A stretch of 64,000 nt of DNA from contig NZ_JAQFIP010000005.1 of the NCBI RefSeq assembly GCF_029504735.1, forward strand, positions 62,001 to 126,000. Direction: 5' to 3'. The translations under genes and the position numbers were made by a program. This document shows positions 10,077 to 19,590 of the stretch, piece by piece. Within the stretch, counting starts at the first letter, position 1. Each line of letters starts with the position of its first letter. The DNA comes from Ereboglobus sp. PH5-10. GTDB lineage: Bacteria; Verrucomicrobiota; Verrucomicrobiia; Opitutales; Opitutaceae. The notes under the pieces are model-generated. The model was not told where the DNA came from. It ran no database searches and saw only the letters and a list, made by a program, of their open reading frames with translations.

Positions 10077-10203
10077 AAATTAAGAATTAAGATTTGTGAA
10101 TTAAGAAATTCAAACCCACGCATTCCGACACGCTCCACAGCTGCGGCGCGCAATGACGCACCCTGATCTCACTTCTTAATTCCTAACTCTTAATTTTTAA
10201 TTT
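10077..10203. repeat. Pair of degenerate AATTAAG heptamer arrays in inverted orientation
   Basis: Directly after the parB stop there is an AT-rich array built on the 7-mer AATTAAG (10076-10110). About 62 bp of unrelated sequence follows, and then a second array in the opposite orientation (10173-10203). The arms form an imperfect inverted repeat around the core. The block sits between parB and the SulP gene and is much more AT-rich than its surroundings. It resembles short tandemly repeated heptamer elements known from other bacteria. A related block occurs at 60308-60426, and a different heptamer array at 35775-35808. Confidence 0.7.
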
Positions 10204-10209
10204 TATTCC

Positions 10210-12102
10210 ATGCCTGACGCGCCCGACACACTTCTCGAAGCCACGCAGGCATACGGCGCCAAGGTGTTCAAACTGCGCCTGCCCTTTGTCGGCGAACTGC
10301 GCAAGTATTCGCTCGCCAAGTTCAAGCGCGACCTGATCGCGGGCGCCACGCTCACGCTTGTTTCAATCCCGCAGGCAATCGGTTTCGCGCTCATACTCGG
10401 ACTGCCGCCCGGCCCCGTCATCACCTCCGTTGTCATCGGCGGTTTCGTCGGCTCGCTTTTTTTCACGTCACGCTACCACGTTTTCGGCCCCACGAGTTCG
10501 ATCAGCCTTATCACCGCCGCGACCATCACGACCGTCATCGCCGCGAATCCGGGGCTGGAACTTTCCGCCATCCAGCTCGCCGTGCTGATGGCGTTCATGA
10601 TCGGTGTGATTCAGTTTCTTGCGGGGCTGTTCCAGTTTGGCGAGGTCACTCGATTCATTTCGCTCGCCGTCGTCGTCGCCTATGGCACCGGCATCGGCCT
10701 GCTCCTCATGTCGAGCCAGCTGCATCATCTCTTCGGACTTCCCTCGGCGCGGGGCGGCACCTTCGGCGCCAACATTTGGGGCGTGGCCAAGGGCATCGCC
10801 CAAGGGCATGCGTCTTGGATTCCGCTCGCCGTGGGACTCGCCACATGGCTCGTCTTTGAAATCCTGAGCCGATTGAAACCCAAATGGCCCGAGGCGCTGT
10901 TTGGCCTCGTGATAATGGGCTTCGCCGGCTGGATATTCTCGCGCGCCATGAGCATCGTGCCCTTCGCCCTCATCAGCGGCGAGGGCGCGCTCGCCGCGCA
11001 ACTCCCCGCCTTTGCCGGGCTGCATATTTCCGCGGCGGAGGTTTCCGTCATGCCATCGCTCTTCGGCACCTGCGTCGCCATCGCGATCCTCGGCATGCTC
11101 GAGGCCACGTCGATCACCAAGAACCTCGCGGCCAAAAGCGGCCAGTCCGTCGAGCCGCGACAGGAACTCGCCGGCATGGGCGCGGCCAACATCGCCTGCG
11201 CGCTCTTCAGCGGGGTGCCGGGCTCGTCGTCGTTCGCCCGATCCGCAACCAACTACCAGAGCGGCGCGGCCACGCAGCTGGCCTCCATGTTCAGCAGCGT
11301 CATTGTGATCGTCATCGTGCTCTTCATCACGCCCGCGTTCGGATACATCCCCGTCGCCGCGCTTGCCGCGCACCTCATTCGCGTCGGCCTCAAAATGATC
11401 AATCCCTCGCAAATCCGCATTGCGTTTCGCTCCACCCGCGCCGACGCGATCGTGTTCGCGCTCACGCTCCTTTCCTGCCTCTTCCTCCAACTCGACACGG
11501 CAATCTACATCGGCATCGGCGTTTCGCTCGCGCTCTTCCTTCGCAAGGCCAGCGCCCCCTCGCTCGTCGAATACACCTTCACCGAGGAGGGCGCGCTCAC
11601 CCAGCTCGAGGAGGGCGAAAAACGGCGCAACGACGCCATCTCCATCGTGCACGTCGAGGGCGAGCTCTTCTTCGGCGCCGCCGACCTCTTTCAGGAGCAA
11701 GTGCGCCTCATGTCCGCCGACAGCAACATCCGCGTCGTCATCCTGCGCATGAAAAACGCGCGCCACCTCGACGCCACCTCGGTCATGTCGCTCCTCCAGC
11801 TCCACGAGTATCTGCAAAAAACGCACCGCCACCTCATCGTCAGCGGCATCAACCCCGACGTGGAGGACGTCCTGGTTTCGAGCGGCGCAATCAAGGAAAT
11901 CGGCCGTGAAAACGTCTTTCCCGCCGAGGCCAACCTCACCGCCAGCACCAAGAAGGCGCTTCTGCGCGCCTCGCACCTCCTGCAAACCACCTCCCCCGAC
12001 CTGCGTCTCTTCTACGACAAGCGCCGCGAGCAACTCAAGGCCGCCGGCACGCCCAACGCCCCCGCAAACGGCTCTTCGCCGACAAGCGATTATTCGATTT
12101 AA
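10210..12102 (+). CDS. SulP-family anion transporter with STAS domain
   Basis: 630 aa, ATG 10210. It has an N-terminal multi-pass membrane domain of roughly ten or more hydrophobic segments, including the SulP signature region DLIAGATLTLVSIPQAIGFAL. The FSGVPGSSSFARSATNYQSGA motif near residues 337-357 is the conserved anion-binding region. A cytoplasmic STAS domain lies at about 470-570 (ISIVHVEGELFFGAADLF, VVILRMKNARHLDATSV). A further tail of about 60 residues ends the protein. It is predicted to carry sulfate, bicarbonate or another inorganic or organic anion across the inner membrane; the substrate cannot be read from sequence. It converges on the rhodanese gene with only 7 bp between stop codons. 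Confidence 0.93.
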   Translation: MPDAPDTLLEATQAYGAKVFKLRLPFVGELRKYSLAKFKRDLIAGATLTLVSIPQAIGFALILGLPPGPVITSVVIGGFVGSLFFTSRYHVFGPTSSISLITAATITTVIAANPGLELSAIQLAVLMAFMIGVIQFLAGLFQFGEVTRFISLAVVVAYGTGIGLLLMSSQLHHLFGLPSARGGTFGANIWGVAKGIAQGHASWIPLAVGLATWLVFEILSRLKPKWPEALFGLVIMGFAGWIFSRAMSIVPFALISGEGALAAQLPAFAGLHISAAEVSVMPSLFGTCVAIAILGMLEATSITKNLAAKSGQSVEPRQELAGMGAANIACALFSGVPGSSSFARSATNYQSGAATQLASMFSSVIVIVIVLFITPAFGYIPVAALAAHLIRVGLKMINPSQIRIAFRSTRADAIVFALTLLSCLFLQLDTAIYIGIGVSLALFLRKASAPSLVEYTFTEEGALTQLEEGEKRRNDAISIVHVEGELFFGAADLFQEQVRLMSADSNIRVVILRMKNARHLDATSVMSLLQLHEYLQKTHRHLIVSGINPDVEDVLVSSGAIKEIGRENVFPAEANLTASTKKALLRASHLLQTTSPDLRLFYDKRREQLKAAGTPNAPANGSSPTSDYSI

Positions 12103-12109
12103 AATCGCC

Positions 12110-12655
12110 TCAGCGGTTGTTCCACGGCATCCGCGCGAGCAGAATGCCCATCCCGCACACGTCGGTGACTCCCGCAAAAATCAACCCCGCGCCAACAAAC
12201 ACCGGCAGCGCAAACCATGCCGGATTGACAAAATACCCTAGCACCGCGCCGATGAACACCATCGCGCCCGCGACAATCCGCGCCTGCCGCTCCAGCGAAA
12301 TCGCCCTGCGCCCGCAAACGAGCGGCAATCCGGCCGACTCCCAAGCCGCCACGCCTCCGTCGAGGACGCAGGTCGCCTCGAATCCGTTCGCCGCCAGTTT
12401 TTCAGCCGCCTTCCGCGCCCGTCCCCCCGAGCGGCAAATCAACACGCACGTATCCTTGCCCTCGGCAAGTCTCGCGATGATTTCGGCATCCAGCGAGGAG
12501 AGCGGACTCAGGATTGAGCCCTCGATATGCGCCTCATCAAATTCAGCTGGCGTGCGCACATCGAGAAGAAGCGATGTTGTCAGTTGGACGTCATTCGGCG
12601 CGACGGCCCGCGTGCCGGATGTGCTTGACGCCGAATTGGCGAAGAAAGCTTTCAT
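12110..12655 (-). CDS. YgaP-like membrane-anchored rhodanese (rhodanese + DUF2892)
   Basis: 181 aa from ATG 12653-12655; the frame extends 18 codons upstream without family similarity. The N-terminal rhodanese domain has LLDVRTPAEFDEAHI, and the active-site loop CRSGGRA gives catalytic C74. The C-terminal quarter (about 120-175) carries two hydrophobic helices (IVAGAMVFIGAVLGYFV, WFALPVFVGAGLIFAG) of the DUF2892 inner-membrane type, ending GMGILLARMPWN. This is the architecture of E. coli YgaP, a membrane-bound sulfurtransferase. A role in sulfane-sulfur handling is a family-based inference. Confidence 0.87.
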   Translation of the reverse strand: MKAFFANSASSTSGTRAVAPNDVQLTTSLLLDVRTPAEFDEAHIEGSILSPLSSLDAEIIARLAEGKDTCVLICRSGGRARKAAEKLAANGFEATCVLDGGVAAWESAGLPLVCGRRAISLERQARIVAGAMVFIGAVLGYFVNPAWFALPVFVGAGLIFAGVTDVCGMGILLARMPWNNR

Positions 12656-12754
12656 GGGCGGCAGGGTGAAATTTAGTTGCGAAGTGTTCAACCAAACCGA
12701 TGCAAACAAATTATAAAAAACTCAAAGCGCCCACCAAATGACGATGTTTCGAAA

Positions 12755-13078
12755 TCACATCACCCGTATCAAAATCATATACAACGCGGTGCCGGTGAAT
12801 ATGCTGATGAGCGGATTGCGTTTCCAGAAATGCAGCGCGGCGGTCACGACCACACCCACGACCACTGGGATCGCGCGCGCGATGTCATGCCATTCGACAT
12901 CCTTCAGGCAATACGCGACGAGAATCACCATTGTCATCGGCGGAATGTAGCGTTGCAAATACGCGATTCCGGGAGAGGGCGGCCGGTTTCGGAAAAATAG
13001 AAACGGCACGAGCCGCGTGAAGAGCGTCACCCCGGCGGCCACAAAGGTCGCAATAATGACTTGGGTCATGTTCAGCAT
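12755..13078 (-). CDS. azlD: AzlD-like branched-chain amino-acid exporter small subunit
   Basis: 107 aa; overlaps the end of azlC by 7 bp, typical of translational coupling. It contains three or four hydrophobic helices and the AzlD signature FFRNRPPSPGIAYLQRYIPPMTMVILVAYCLKD. With AzlC it forms a two-component inner-membrane exporter of branched-chain amino acids or azaleucine. Nothing in the sequence shows regulation. No lrp/azlB regulator is adjacent. Confidence 0.9.
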   Translation of the reverse strand: MLNMTQVIIATFVAAGVTLFTRLVPFLFFRNRPPSPGIAYLQRYIPPMTMVILVAYCLKDVEWHDIARAIPVVVGVVVTAALHFWKRNPLISIFTGTALYMILIRVM

Positions 13079-13749
13079 GGCTCAACCCGCTTTCTGAAAA
13101 TCATGATGCCCGCAACCGCCAGCACGAACGCGAGGATAAGCATGTGCCGCGGCCCGGCGATGAGGATCGCGGCAACCGCGCACACGGCGGCGATTAGAAA
13201 CGGCAGTTTGTTGGCGCAATGTTTCCATTGCTCGACGAGCAACACCGTGAACAACGAGGTGAGCGCAAAATCGACGCCCTCAAAATCAAACGGAATCGCC
13301 GCGCCGATGAAGTAGCCCGCCAGCCCGCCGAGAATCCAATAGAGCTGGTCGAGGAGCGTGATGTAGAAATACGTCTTTGGCCGGTCGAGCGACGCGGGCA
13401 CGTTGACGGTGCTGAGCAATCCGAAAGTTTCGTCCGTGAGCCCGAAAATCAAGTAGGGCGTGTAGGGTTTGGCGCCCTTGAATTTTTCAAGCAGCGAAAA
13501 CCCGTAAACCATGTGGCGCGAATTGATGAGAAACATGGCGATGGCGATATCGAGATAGCCGGCGCCGGCGGCGAACATGCCGGCGATGGCGTATTGCGCC
13601 GCGCCCGCGTAGATCAACACGCTTGTGAGCAGCACGACATACCACGGATACCCGCAATTGTGCACAATCAACCCGAACGCGCAGCCAATCGTGGAATAGC
13701 CGAGCAGGATCGGAATGGTGGTTTTTGCGGCAAAGGATTTTTCGGACAT
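13072..13749 (-). CDS. azlC: AzlC-like branched-chain amino-acid exporter large subunit
   Basis: 225 aa from ATG 13747-13749 (MSEKSFAAKTTIPILLGY); a start 17 codons upstream adds non-conserved residues. Several transmembrane helices are visible. The AzlC family hallmark GCAFGLIV, YAGAAQYAIAGMF, NSRHMVYG and LTDETFGL are all present. It pairs with AzlD for export of branched-chain amino acids. The gene order azlC-azlD with overlap is standard. Confidence 0.93.
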   Translation of the reverse strand: MSEKSFAAKTTIPILLGYSTIGCAFGLIVHNCGYPWYVVLLTSVLIYAGAAQYAIAGMFAAGAGYLDIAIAMFLINSRHMVYGFSLLEKFKGAKPYTPYLIFGLTDETFGLLSTVNVPASLDRPKTYFYITLLDQLYWILGGLAGYFIGAAIPFDFEGVDFALTSLFTVLLVEQWKHCANKLPFLIAAVCAVAAILIAGPRHMLILAFVLAVAGIMIFRKRVEPC

Positions 13750-14072
13750 TGAGTGAAAACATCCATGTCCTCCAAATCGCGGCGAAAATTCAAACATCAA
13801 AATTATTCCGCATCAAAACTCGGAACCGCGAAGCCCGCATGCCGCGATTTTCGATTCTTCAAATATTGCACGTCGCGTTCGCCGTGATGCGCGTGAAAAT
13901 TTACACATTTTTTCGGTTCGTGACATCCGCGAATGCAGTTTGCCGACGGGCTGAAAACTCCGCTTGTTTTCTTCAAACAAAAAAGCAACTTTTCATGCCG
14001 CTTCCCGTCTTGCCGCTATTCGCATTTTTCACACGCATGAATATGCGATCTCATTTTGCGTAATTTATTCCA
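13750..14072. other. Intergenic region between divergent azlC and RND operon
   Basis: 323 bp separating divergent transcripts, noticeably more AT-rich than the genes, especially in the last 100 bp (runs of A/T around 13965-14065). It must hold the promoters of azlCD and the RND operon. No convincing consensus promoter, operator dyad, RNA gene or conserved short ORF could be identified by eye. No TetR/MarR-type pump regulator gene is adjacent. Confidence 0.5.
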
Positions 14073-15248
14073 ATGTCCCTTAATCGTTATCTCACTCGTT
14101 ACAAAGCAGTTATATTTAGCGTCGCGGTCGCCGTGATGTTTACCCTCGCCGGGTGCGGCGGGAAAACCAAACAGGAGGGGGCGACAAAATCGGGAGCCAA
14201 GGGAGGCGGCCAAACCCGGGTGCAACCCGTCGAGGTCGCAAAAATCCAACGGCGCGATCTTGTCGAAACGCTCAATCTCGTCGGCTCGCTCGCGGCCAAT
14301 GAAACCGCGCAAATCCGCGCCGAGATCGCCGGCCAGATCCGCGAGGTGCTTTTCGACGAGGGCCAGTTTGTGAAACAGGGACAGTTGCTCGTGAGGGTGG
14401 ACGACGCCGAACTGCGCGCCCAGCTCGCCCAGTCCGAGGCCAAGCGCGCCCTCGCCTCGCAAAACCTCAAGCGCATCCAGAGCCTCGTCGCCCAGCAACT
14501 CATCTCCGAGGCCGACGCCGACCAGGCCCGCTCCGACTTTGACGCCGCAACCGCCGAGGCCGAATACCTGCGCGTGCGCGTCAGCAAAATGGAAATCAAG
14601 GCGCCCTTCGACGGCATCGCCGGCGCGCGCACCGTTTCACCGGGCGATTACGTGACCGCGTCGGTCACCGCCACGGCAATCACCACAATCGACGACTTGA
14701 GCCGTCTGAAAATCGAGTTTCAAGTGCCCGAGCGCTACAGCTTGCGCGTAAAACCCGGCACTAAATTCCGCGTGCGCGCCCGCACGACCGAGGGCGAGGC
14801 GCAGGCGGATGGCGAGGTGTATTTCGCATCGGCCATCATCGACCGCACCACGCGCTCCACGCAGGTCAAGGGCTACCTCGACCAGATAATCGAGGGGCTC
14901 CGCCCGGGCATGTTCGTCAACATCGAGCTCGAGCTTTCCACGCACAAAAACGTGCTCGTCGTGCCCGAGGGCGCCATCCTCGTCACCGCCTCCACAGGCC
15001 CGCAAATCGTCGTCGTGCGCGAGCGCGGCGGGGAATACTTCGCCGACTTCGTGCCCGTCGAGATCGGCCTGCGCACCCGCGGCCTCGTTGAGATCAACAT
15101 AATCAAGGAGGGCAACAACAAGGCGCCCGTCGATGAGAGCTCCCGCGTCGTCGCCTCGGGCGTGGGCGCGTTGATTCTTTATCAGGACGGCAGGCTCGAT
15201 CCCCGTCCGCTGCGCAAGGAATTCACGCTCGGAGGGGACGAACTGTGA
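14073..15248 (+). CDS. RND efflux periplasmic adaptor lipoprotein (MFP)
   Basis: 391 aa. A lipobox FTLAGC gives lipidated C28, so it is predicted to be a periplasmic lipoprotein. Domain order follows the membrane-fusion family: lipoyl half (VEVAKIQRRDLVETLNLVG, QIRAEIAGQIREVLFDEGQFVKQG), alpha-helical hairpin (AQLAQSEAKRALASQNLKRI through FDAATAEAEYL), second lipoyl half (VSKMEIKAPFDGIAG), then the beta-barrel and membrane-proximal domain. It links the inner-membrane pump to an outer-membrane channel; no TolC-like gene is present in the window. The TGA overlaps the GTG start of the pump gene by 4 bp, indicating coupling. Confidence 0.95.
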   Translation: MSLNRYLTRYKAVIFSVAVAVMFTLAGCGGKTKQEGATKSGAKGGGQTRVQPVEVAKIQRRDLVETLNLVGSLAANETAQIRAEIAGQIREVLFDEGQFVKQGQLLVRVDDAELRAQLAQSEAKRALASQNLKRIQSLVAQQLISEADADQARSDFDAATAEAEYLRVRVSKMEIKAPFDGIAGARTVSPGDYVTASVTATAITTIDDLSRLKIEFQVPERYSLRVKPGTKFRVRARTTEGEAQADGEVYFASAIIDRTTRSTQVKGYLDQIIEGLRPGMFVNIELELSTHKNVLVVPEGAILVTASTGPQIVVVRERGGEYFADFVPVEIGLRTRGLVEINIIKEGNNKAPVDESSRVVASGVGALILYQDGRLDPRPLRKEFTLGGDEL

Positions 15249-18200
15249 TCATTTCCGACACATCCATCAAGCGCCCGGTCGTCAGCCTGGTCGCCTCAAT
15301 TTTTGTCGTGCTGCTCGGCGTGCTCAGCTTCGTGAGCCTGCCCGTGCGCGAATACCCGATGACCGACACCGCCGTCATCTCGGTGCGCACAAGCTACCGC
15401 GGCGCGTCCGCCGAGGTCGTCGAGACCAAGATCACCGAGCCCATCGAAAAGGAGCTGGCGAGCATCGACGGCATCCGAAACATCCAGTCCACCTCGCAGG
15501 AGGAAAGCTCGCGAATCACCATCGAGTTCAACCTGGACCGCAACATCGACGAGGCCGCCAACGACGTGCGCGACCGCATGAGCCGCGCGCGCCGCCGCCT
15601 GCCCGACGACATCGACGAGCCGGTCATCACCAAGGCCGACCCCGACGCCACGCCCGTCATCACGCTCTCCTTCAACTCCGACCGCTATTCGCGCCTCGAG
15701 CTCGTCGAGCTCGTCGAGCAGCTCGCCATCCAGCGCATCCAGACCGTGCCCGGCGTCGGCTCCGTGACCGTGCGCGGCCCGCGTTTCGCGATGCGCATGT
15801 GGATTGATTCCGACCGGCTCGCCGCCTACGAGCTCACCGTCGCCGATGTGGAGGCGGCGCTGCGCGCGCAAAACGTCGAGGTGCCCAGCGGGCGCATCGA
15901 GTCGAGCGCGCGCGAGTTCCCCCTGCGCATGGAGGGGCGCATGCAGGAGGTCGTGGATTTTGAGAACCTCGTCCTCGTCACGCGCGGCGATTACCAGGTC
16001 AAGTTTTCCGACATCGGCCGCGTCGAGCTCGGCCCCGAGGACTACCGCTCCGAGACTTATTTCAAGGGGCACCTGACCGTGAGCGTCGCCGTCGTGCGCC
16101 AGCCCAACGCCAATCTGCTCGACGTCGTCAACGGCGTGAAGGCCGTGATCCCCGCCGTGCGCACCGACCTGCCGCCCGGCGTGAACGTGCAGGTGGCGTT
16201 CGACAACTCCACCTTCGTCGAGCGCTCCGTGAAGGAGGTTTACAAGACGATCCTAGAGGCCTCCGCGCTCGTCATCCTGATCATCTTCCTCTTCCTGCGA
16301 AACTGGCGCGCCACGCTCGTGCCGCTCGTCGCGATTCCCGTCTCGATCATCGGCACGTTCACCGTGATGTCCATCCTCGGCTTCTCGATCAACATCCTCA
16401 CGCTGCTCGCGCTCGTGCTGGCGGTCGGCCTCGTGGTGGACGACGCCATCGTGGTGCTCGAAAATATTTACCGGCGCATGGAGCACGGGGAGAACGCGAT
16501 CCACGCGGCGATTTTCGGCACGCGCCAGGTGGCGTTCGCCGTCATCGCCACCACGCTCACGCTCGCCGCGGTGTTCCTGCCCGTCGCGTTCCAGTCAGGC
16601 CAGACGGGGCGTTTGTTTTACGAGTTCGGCATCACGCTCGCCGTCGCCGTGCTCGTGTCGGCGTTCGTCGCGCTCACGCTCACGCCCATGCTTTGCTCGC
16701 GGGTGCTGCACCCCGTGAAAGTCGTCAACGGCGTCAAGAAACACGGCTGGCTCTACGACAAAACCGAGCCGTTCTTCGTCTGGTTCAACAAATGCTACGA
16801 ACGGCTCCTGCGCGTTGCCACGAACAACAAGACGCTCGTGCTCCTCGCCGCGCTCGCCTTCTCCTGCGCGGGATTCTGGCTTTACACAAAACTCCAGCGC
16901 GAACTCACGCCCGCCGAGGATCGCGGCGTGTTCACCGCGCGGCTCATTTCCCCTGTCGGCTCCACCGCCGAATACCTGCGCCTCTACTCCTACGACATGG
17001 AGCAAATGGTCCTCAAGGTTCCCGAAATCGACCGCACCTATCACCGCACGGGCGACGGTGGACGCGCGTGGATCTACACCACGCTCGTGCCTTGGGAGGA
17101 TCGCAAACGCAAGACGCAGGATGTCAGCGCCGACCTGCGCCGGCAGTTCGCCCGCGAAGTCACCGGCGGCCAGGCAATCGTCAGCGCCGTGCGCTCCTTT
17201 GGCGGCGGACGCGGCGCGGCGGGCGTGACCATGGTTCTGCTCGGAAGCGAATTCAACGAGCTGCAACGCCTCGGCGCGCTGTTCGTGAAGGACATGCTGG
17301 AAAGCGGGCATTTTGTGCAGCCGCGCGTGGACCCCTCGCCGACCAAACCCCAGCTTCAGTTGCGCATTGACCGCGCCAAGGCGGCCGACATGCGCGTGAA
17401 AGTGAGCGACATCGCGACGACGCTCGAATCGCTCCTCGGCAGCCGCCGCGTCACCGAGTTCCAGCGCGGCAACCAGCAGTATTACGTTGTCGTGCAAATC
17501 GAGGACGCCAAGCGCGCCACGCCCTCCGACCTCGCGCGCCTCTATGTGCGCTCGACCGAGGGCAACCTTGTCCAGTTGAGCAACCTTGTAAGCTGGACCG
17601 AGGACACCGTCGCGGAAAGCTACCGTCACTTCGACCGCATGCGCTCGGTGGTCATATCCTCGCAACTCTCCCCGGGCTTCACAATCGGCGACGCGGTTGA
17701 TTACCTCAACGCAAGGGGCGTCGATCTCCTCACGCCCGGCTACACCATCGCGTGGGACGGCGAGACGCGCGAATACATTGAGAGCGGAAACGACACCTAC
17801 ATGCTCTTCGGCCTCGCGCTGCTGTTCACGTTCCTGATTCTCGCCGCGCAATTCGAGTCGTGGATCCACCCCATCACAATCTTCAGCGGTGTCGTGCTCG
17901 CCATCGCGGGCGGGCTGATGGTGCTCTGGTCAACGCGCTTCTGGTTCGCCACCCCGATGACGGACAACCTCTTCTCGCGCTTCGGCCTCATCATGTTGAT
18001 CGGCCTCGTGGCGAAAAACGGCATTCTCATCGTCGAGTTCGCCAACCAGCTCCAAATCGAGGGCAAGGACGCGTTCACGGCGGCGTTCCAATCGGCCACG
18101 ATCCGTTTTCGCCCGATTCTGATGACCTCGATCGCGACGATTCTCGGCGCGGTGCCGATCGCGTTTGCGACCGGCGCGGGCGCGGAGACGCGCAACCCGA

Positions 18201-18409
18201 TGGGCATTGTGGTCGTGGGCGGGCTTACGCTTTCGACGGTGATCACGCTCTTTGTGATTCCCGTGCTCTACATTTTGCTGGATCGCATCTGCGTGAAAGT
18301 CACCGGCAAATCGAGCGCCTACGGCCTCAAACGCGCCGAGGAAATCGACCGCGAAACCCGGACGATAGGCTCCGGCGTCCACGAATTCGAGCACGCCGAC
18401 AAACAGTAA
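15245..18409 (+). CDS. RND multidrug efflux pump permease (AcrB/MexB-like)
   Basis: 1054 aa, GTG start at 15245 inside the adaptor stop. It has full-length RND architecture with 12 transmembrane helices and two large periplasmic loops. The N-terminal ISDTSIKRPVVSLV and the TM4 proton-relay segment GLVVDDAIVVLENIYRR (about 394-410) contain the paired aspartates characteristic of HAE-1 pumps. The FGLIMLIGLVAKNGILIVEFANQL block near 910 is also typical. Function is proton-driven export of hydrophobic compounds; the substrate range is unknown. The C-terminus is followed within 40 bp by a GC-rich hairpin and T-run. Confidence 0.96.
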   Translation: MIISDTSIKRPVVSLVASIFVVLLGVLSFVSLPVREYPMTDTAVISVRTSYRGASAEVVETKITEPIEKELASIDGIRNIQSTSQEESSRITIEFNLDRNIDEAANDVRDRMSRARRRLPDDIDEPVITKADPDATPVITLSFNSDRYSRLELVELVEQLAIQRIQTVPGVGSVTVRGPRFAMRMWIDSDRLAAYELTVADVEAALRAQNVEVPSGRIESSAREFPLRMEGRMQEVVDFENLVLVTRGDYQVKFSDIGRVELGPEDYRSETYFKGHLTVSVAVVRQPNANLLDVVNGVKAVIPAVRTDLPPGVNVQVAFDNSTFVERSVKEVYKTILEASALVILIIFLFLRNWRATLVPLVAIPVSIIGTFTVMSILGFSINILTLLALVLAVGLVVDDAIVVLENIYRRMEHGENAIHAAIFGTRQVAFAVIATTLTLAAVFLPVAFQSGQTGRLFYEFGITLAVAVLVSAFVALTLTPMLCSRVLHPVKVVNGVKKHGWLYDKTEPFFVWFNKCYERLLRVATNNKTLVLLAALAFSCAGFWLYTKLQRELTPAEDRGVFTARLISPVGSTAEYLRLYSYDMEQMVLKVPEIDRTYHRTGDGGRAWIYTTLVPWEDRKRKTQDVSADLRRQFAREVTGGQAIVSAVRSFGGGRGAAGVTMVLLGSEFNELQRLGALFVKDMLESGHFVQPRVDPSPTKPQLQLRIDRAKAADMRVKVSDIATTLESLLGSRRVTEFQRGNQQYYVVVQIEDAKRATPSDLARLYVRSTEGNLVQLSNLVSWTEDTVAESYRHFDRMRSVVISSQLSPGFTIGDAVDYLNARGVDLLTPGYTIAWDGETREYIESGNDTYMLFGLALLFTFLILAAQFESWIHPITIFSGVVLAIAGGLMVLWSTRFWFATPMTDNLFSRFGLIMLIGLVAKNGILIVEFANQLQIEGKDAFTAAFQSATIRFRPILMTSIATILGAVPIAFATGAGAETRNPMGIVVVGGLTLSTVITLFVIPVLYILLDRICVKVTGKSSAYGLKRAEEIDRETRTIGSGVHEFEHADKQ

Positions 18410-18445
18410 ACCCAAAAGCGAAAGCATGTTTTCGTTTTTGAACAA

Positions 18446-18470
18446 GGGGGCGCAACACGCGCCCTTTCTT
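18446..18470 (+). terminator. Rho-independent terminator after RND operon
   Basis: The stem GGGCGC (18448-18453) pairs with GCGCCC (18459-18464) across a 5-nt loop, extendable by two G-U pairs. It is followed by TTTCTT. It lies 37 bp after the pump stop codon and separates the efflux operon from the glycosyltransferase genes. Confidence 0.7.
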
Positions 18471-18510
18471 GTCGATTGATGCGACCTTGCACAAACGCGG
18501 CGCTTGTGAA

Positions 18511-19590
18511 ATGAACGCCTGTTTTCAAATGACCGATTCTGGCGACACAACCGATGCGAAACCAACCGGCCTGGCCGGCGATCCGCGGCCCAAAACCGTG
18601 GTGCTGCAGCAATATGCGGGCATCGGCGACCTGATCTGGCACATTCCCTATTTTCGCGAAATCGCACGGCAAAGCCGCGACGGCAAGGTCTCCGTCATCT
18701 CCCAGCCTTCCTCGCTCGCGCATGAAATCCTGTCCGTCGAGCCGTGGCTTGACGAGGTGATCTATTATGATCACCGCCGCCGTAAAAACGACCGCGCAAC
18801 CAAGCGCAACCATGGCGGACTCTCCGGCATGTGGAAAATGGCGCGCGAACTTCGCGAGCGGCGCTTCGACCGCGCGATGCTTTTCACGCACAGGCCGAAT
18901 CGAGCCATCATCGCCTGGCTCGCCCGCATCCCGCGACGCACTGCCTATGGTTTCGGCTGGCTGCAGCGCCTCTTTCTCAACGAAGGCCCATACATCAAGC
19001 CCTACAAGGGGCCGTCGCTCGAAGTGTATAAAAACGCCACGGCATTTGCCGTCGCGCATGGCGTGTGCGACGGACCGATCGTGCCGCGCATGACCATCCC
19101 CAACGAACTGGTGAAAAATGCGCGCGAAGTCGTCGCGCGACTGCCGCGGACATTCTACGCATTTTCAATCGGAACATCGGAGCCCGACAAACAATGGGGG
19201 CTGGTCAACTTTGCCGCGCTCGCCACTGAGATCGCCAGGCGCGGCCAGGGCGTGCTGCTCTCCGGCGGACCAAATGAGGATGCCTTTGCGCGCGCAATTA
19301 TCGAAGCCGTGCCGGAAACGCTTCGCGGAAACATCATGCAACTCACGCATGCGCCCATTTTGGAAAGCGCCGCGGCATTGAGTTTGGCGCGCGCATGCAT
19401 CGGCAACGACACAGGCGCCGTCAACATGGCCGCCGCCTGTGGGCGTCCGGCAATTGTCGTGCTCGGCGCCCGCAAACGGATCGACCACGATCCCTTGGTG
19501 CGCATGCTCACCGCGCCAACGGTGGCGGATATTTCCGTGGCCGACGTTCTCGCACAAATGGAAAAACTTGAATCGGAGCAAACCAAGTGA
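18511..19590 (+). CDS. Glycosyltransferase family 9 (heptosyltransferase-like)
   Basis: 359 aa from ATG 18511; a TTG start at 18469 would overlap the terminator and ATG 18529 is also possible. GT-B fold of the WaaC/WaaF type: N-terminal QQYAGIGDLIWHIPYFREI loop, central TAYGFGWLQR, and the C-terminal nucleotide-sugar region with LSGGPNEDAFAR and the family signature ARACIGNDTGAVNMAAACGRPAIVVLGA. It probably adds a heptose or related sugar to the LPS core at the inner face of the cytoplasmic membrane. It is coupled by a 4-bp overlap to a second GT9 gene. Confidence 0.88.
   Translation: MNACFQMTDSGDTTDAKPTGLAGDPRPKTVVLQQYAGIGDLIWHIPYFREIARQSRDGKVSVISQPSSLAHEILSVEPWLDEVIYYDHRRRKNDRATKRNHGGLSGMWKMARELRERRFDRAMLFTHRPNRAIIAWLARIPRRTAYGFGWLQRLFLNEGPYIKPYKGPSLEVYKNATAFAVAHGVCDGPIVPRMTIPNELVKNAREVVARLPRTFYAFSIGTSEPDKQWGLVNFAALATEIARRGQGVLLSGGPNEDAFARAIIEAVPETLRGNIMQLTHAPILESAAALSLARACIGNDTGAVNMAAACGRPAIVVLGARKRIDHDPLVRMLTAPTVADISVADVLAQMEKLESEQTK

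Noticed and set aside
10468-12177. 569-aa minus-strand open frame opposite the SulP gene
   Set aside because: Low-complexity Glu/Gly/Ala/His translation; the plus frame is a clear transporter.
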